A DNA stretch of 38,879 bases, from positions 1-38,879 of the forward strand of contig CAKSWU010000019.1 of assembly GCA_934513205.1 (NCBI GenBank), written 5' to 3'. Position 1 is the first letter of the stretch; each line of letters begins with the position of its first letter. The DNA is from an uncultured Faecalibacterium sp. (lineage in GTDB: Bacteria; Bacillota; Clostridia; Oscillospirales; Ruminococcaceae). The notes under the pieces are model-generated. The model was not told where the DNA came from and ran no database searches. It worked only from the letters and a program-made list of their open reading frames with translations. Shown in pieces: positions 38,748 through 38,879 of this stretch. The position numbers and the translations under genes are program-made.

Positions 38748-38879
38748 TCACAACGCTGGAGTTCTTGGTGGAGCGAAGCAACCCAAATCCGAACCATTGC
38801 CATCTGGGGCATCTTTGGCGGCGATTTCATCGAAAGTGATGGTTTTTGTGCCGTCTTTGTAGTTGAATGTAATCAAAAC
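38748..38879 (-). CDS. C-terminal end of an unidentified protein (partial)
   Basis: The last 43 codons of a minus-strand frame entering from the window edge, read as LITFNYKDGTKTITFDEIAA and onward to a stop at 38748. The alternating beta-strand-like pattern looks coding, but the final residues (GCFAPPRTPAL) run into a hairpin (38735-38763) whose minus-strand tail is T-rich and probably terminates the message. The start is outside the window and no family is recognisable. Another frame on this strand is also open, so the call is tentative. Confidence 0.4.
   Translation of the reverse strand, partial: VLITFNYKDGTKTITFDEIAAKDAPDGNGSDLGCFAPPRTPAL

Overview
The window is GC-rich chromosomal sequence with a Gram-positive gene set: strong purine-rich ribosome binding sites, TTGACA/TATAAT promoters with 17-bp spacers, BglG- and BirA-type regulation, a BlaI regulator and a greA-lysS operon. 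Gene content and codon habit suggest a gut Oscillospiraceae bacterium close to Faecalibacterium. This taxonomic call is an inference. About 38 genes or gene remnants can be supported. An AT-rich island at about 30.9-34.9 kb stands out from the rest.

Layout. 1-390 is non-coding, with ACTACACC/GGTGTAGT repeats that may be integrase arm sites, abutting the 3' end of lysS. 391-2399 is a greA-lysS operon (minus). 2920-5382 is a four-gene plus-strand cassette: an HTH protein with a probable degenerate PIN domain, a PIN-domain protein, a VWA-like protein and a two-helix membrane peptide. I do not recognise this combination as a described system, and it is my main novelty candidate. 5502-7586 is an EF-G-like GTPase. 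7825-8206 and 10571-11010 are two related type I toxin-antitoxin loci; each has a small hydrophobic peptide, a convergent antisense RNA with a consensus promoter and a shared terminator. Between them lie a dCMP deaminase gene, argF with an ARG box, and bioY with a probable BirA operator.

11.0-16.2 kb holds a hypothetical gene, an ECF sigma factor with a DUF4349 membrane partner, an initiator tRNA, a CobW-type GTPase, a Gfo/Idh/MocA oxidoreductase and the collapsed remnant of a second one. 16.3-20.1 kb is a complete fructose operon (DeoR regulator, fruK, fruA) whose promoter carries helically phased GAANNTG repeats. Then follow a DUF1846 protein, a sodium-dependent NSS transporter, a secreted FMN/FAD reductase divergent from a LysR gene, and the serine pathway operon serC-serA.

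29.2-34.9 kb: a BlaI-like regulator and rlmD, whose 3' end is followed by an out-of-frame C-terminal domain and then an AT-rich restriction-modification module (methyltransferase, endonuclease, controller). An 11-bp direct repeat in rlmD reappears beyond the module inside a short rlmD-like tail, which suggests an integrated element. 35.0-38.3 kb is a BglG-type antiterminator gene with its own RAT/terminator leader, plus a glucose-family PTS EIICBA. The last 500 bases hold a multi-hairpin structure and the end of a minus-strand gene cut by the window edge.
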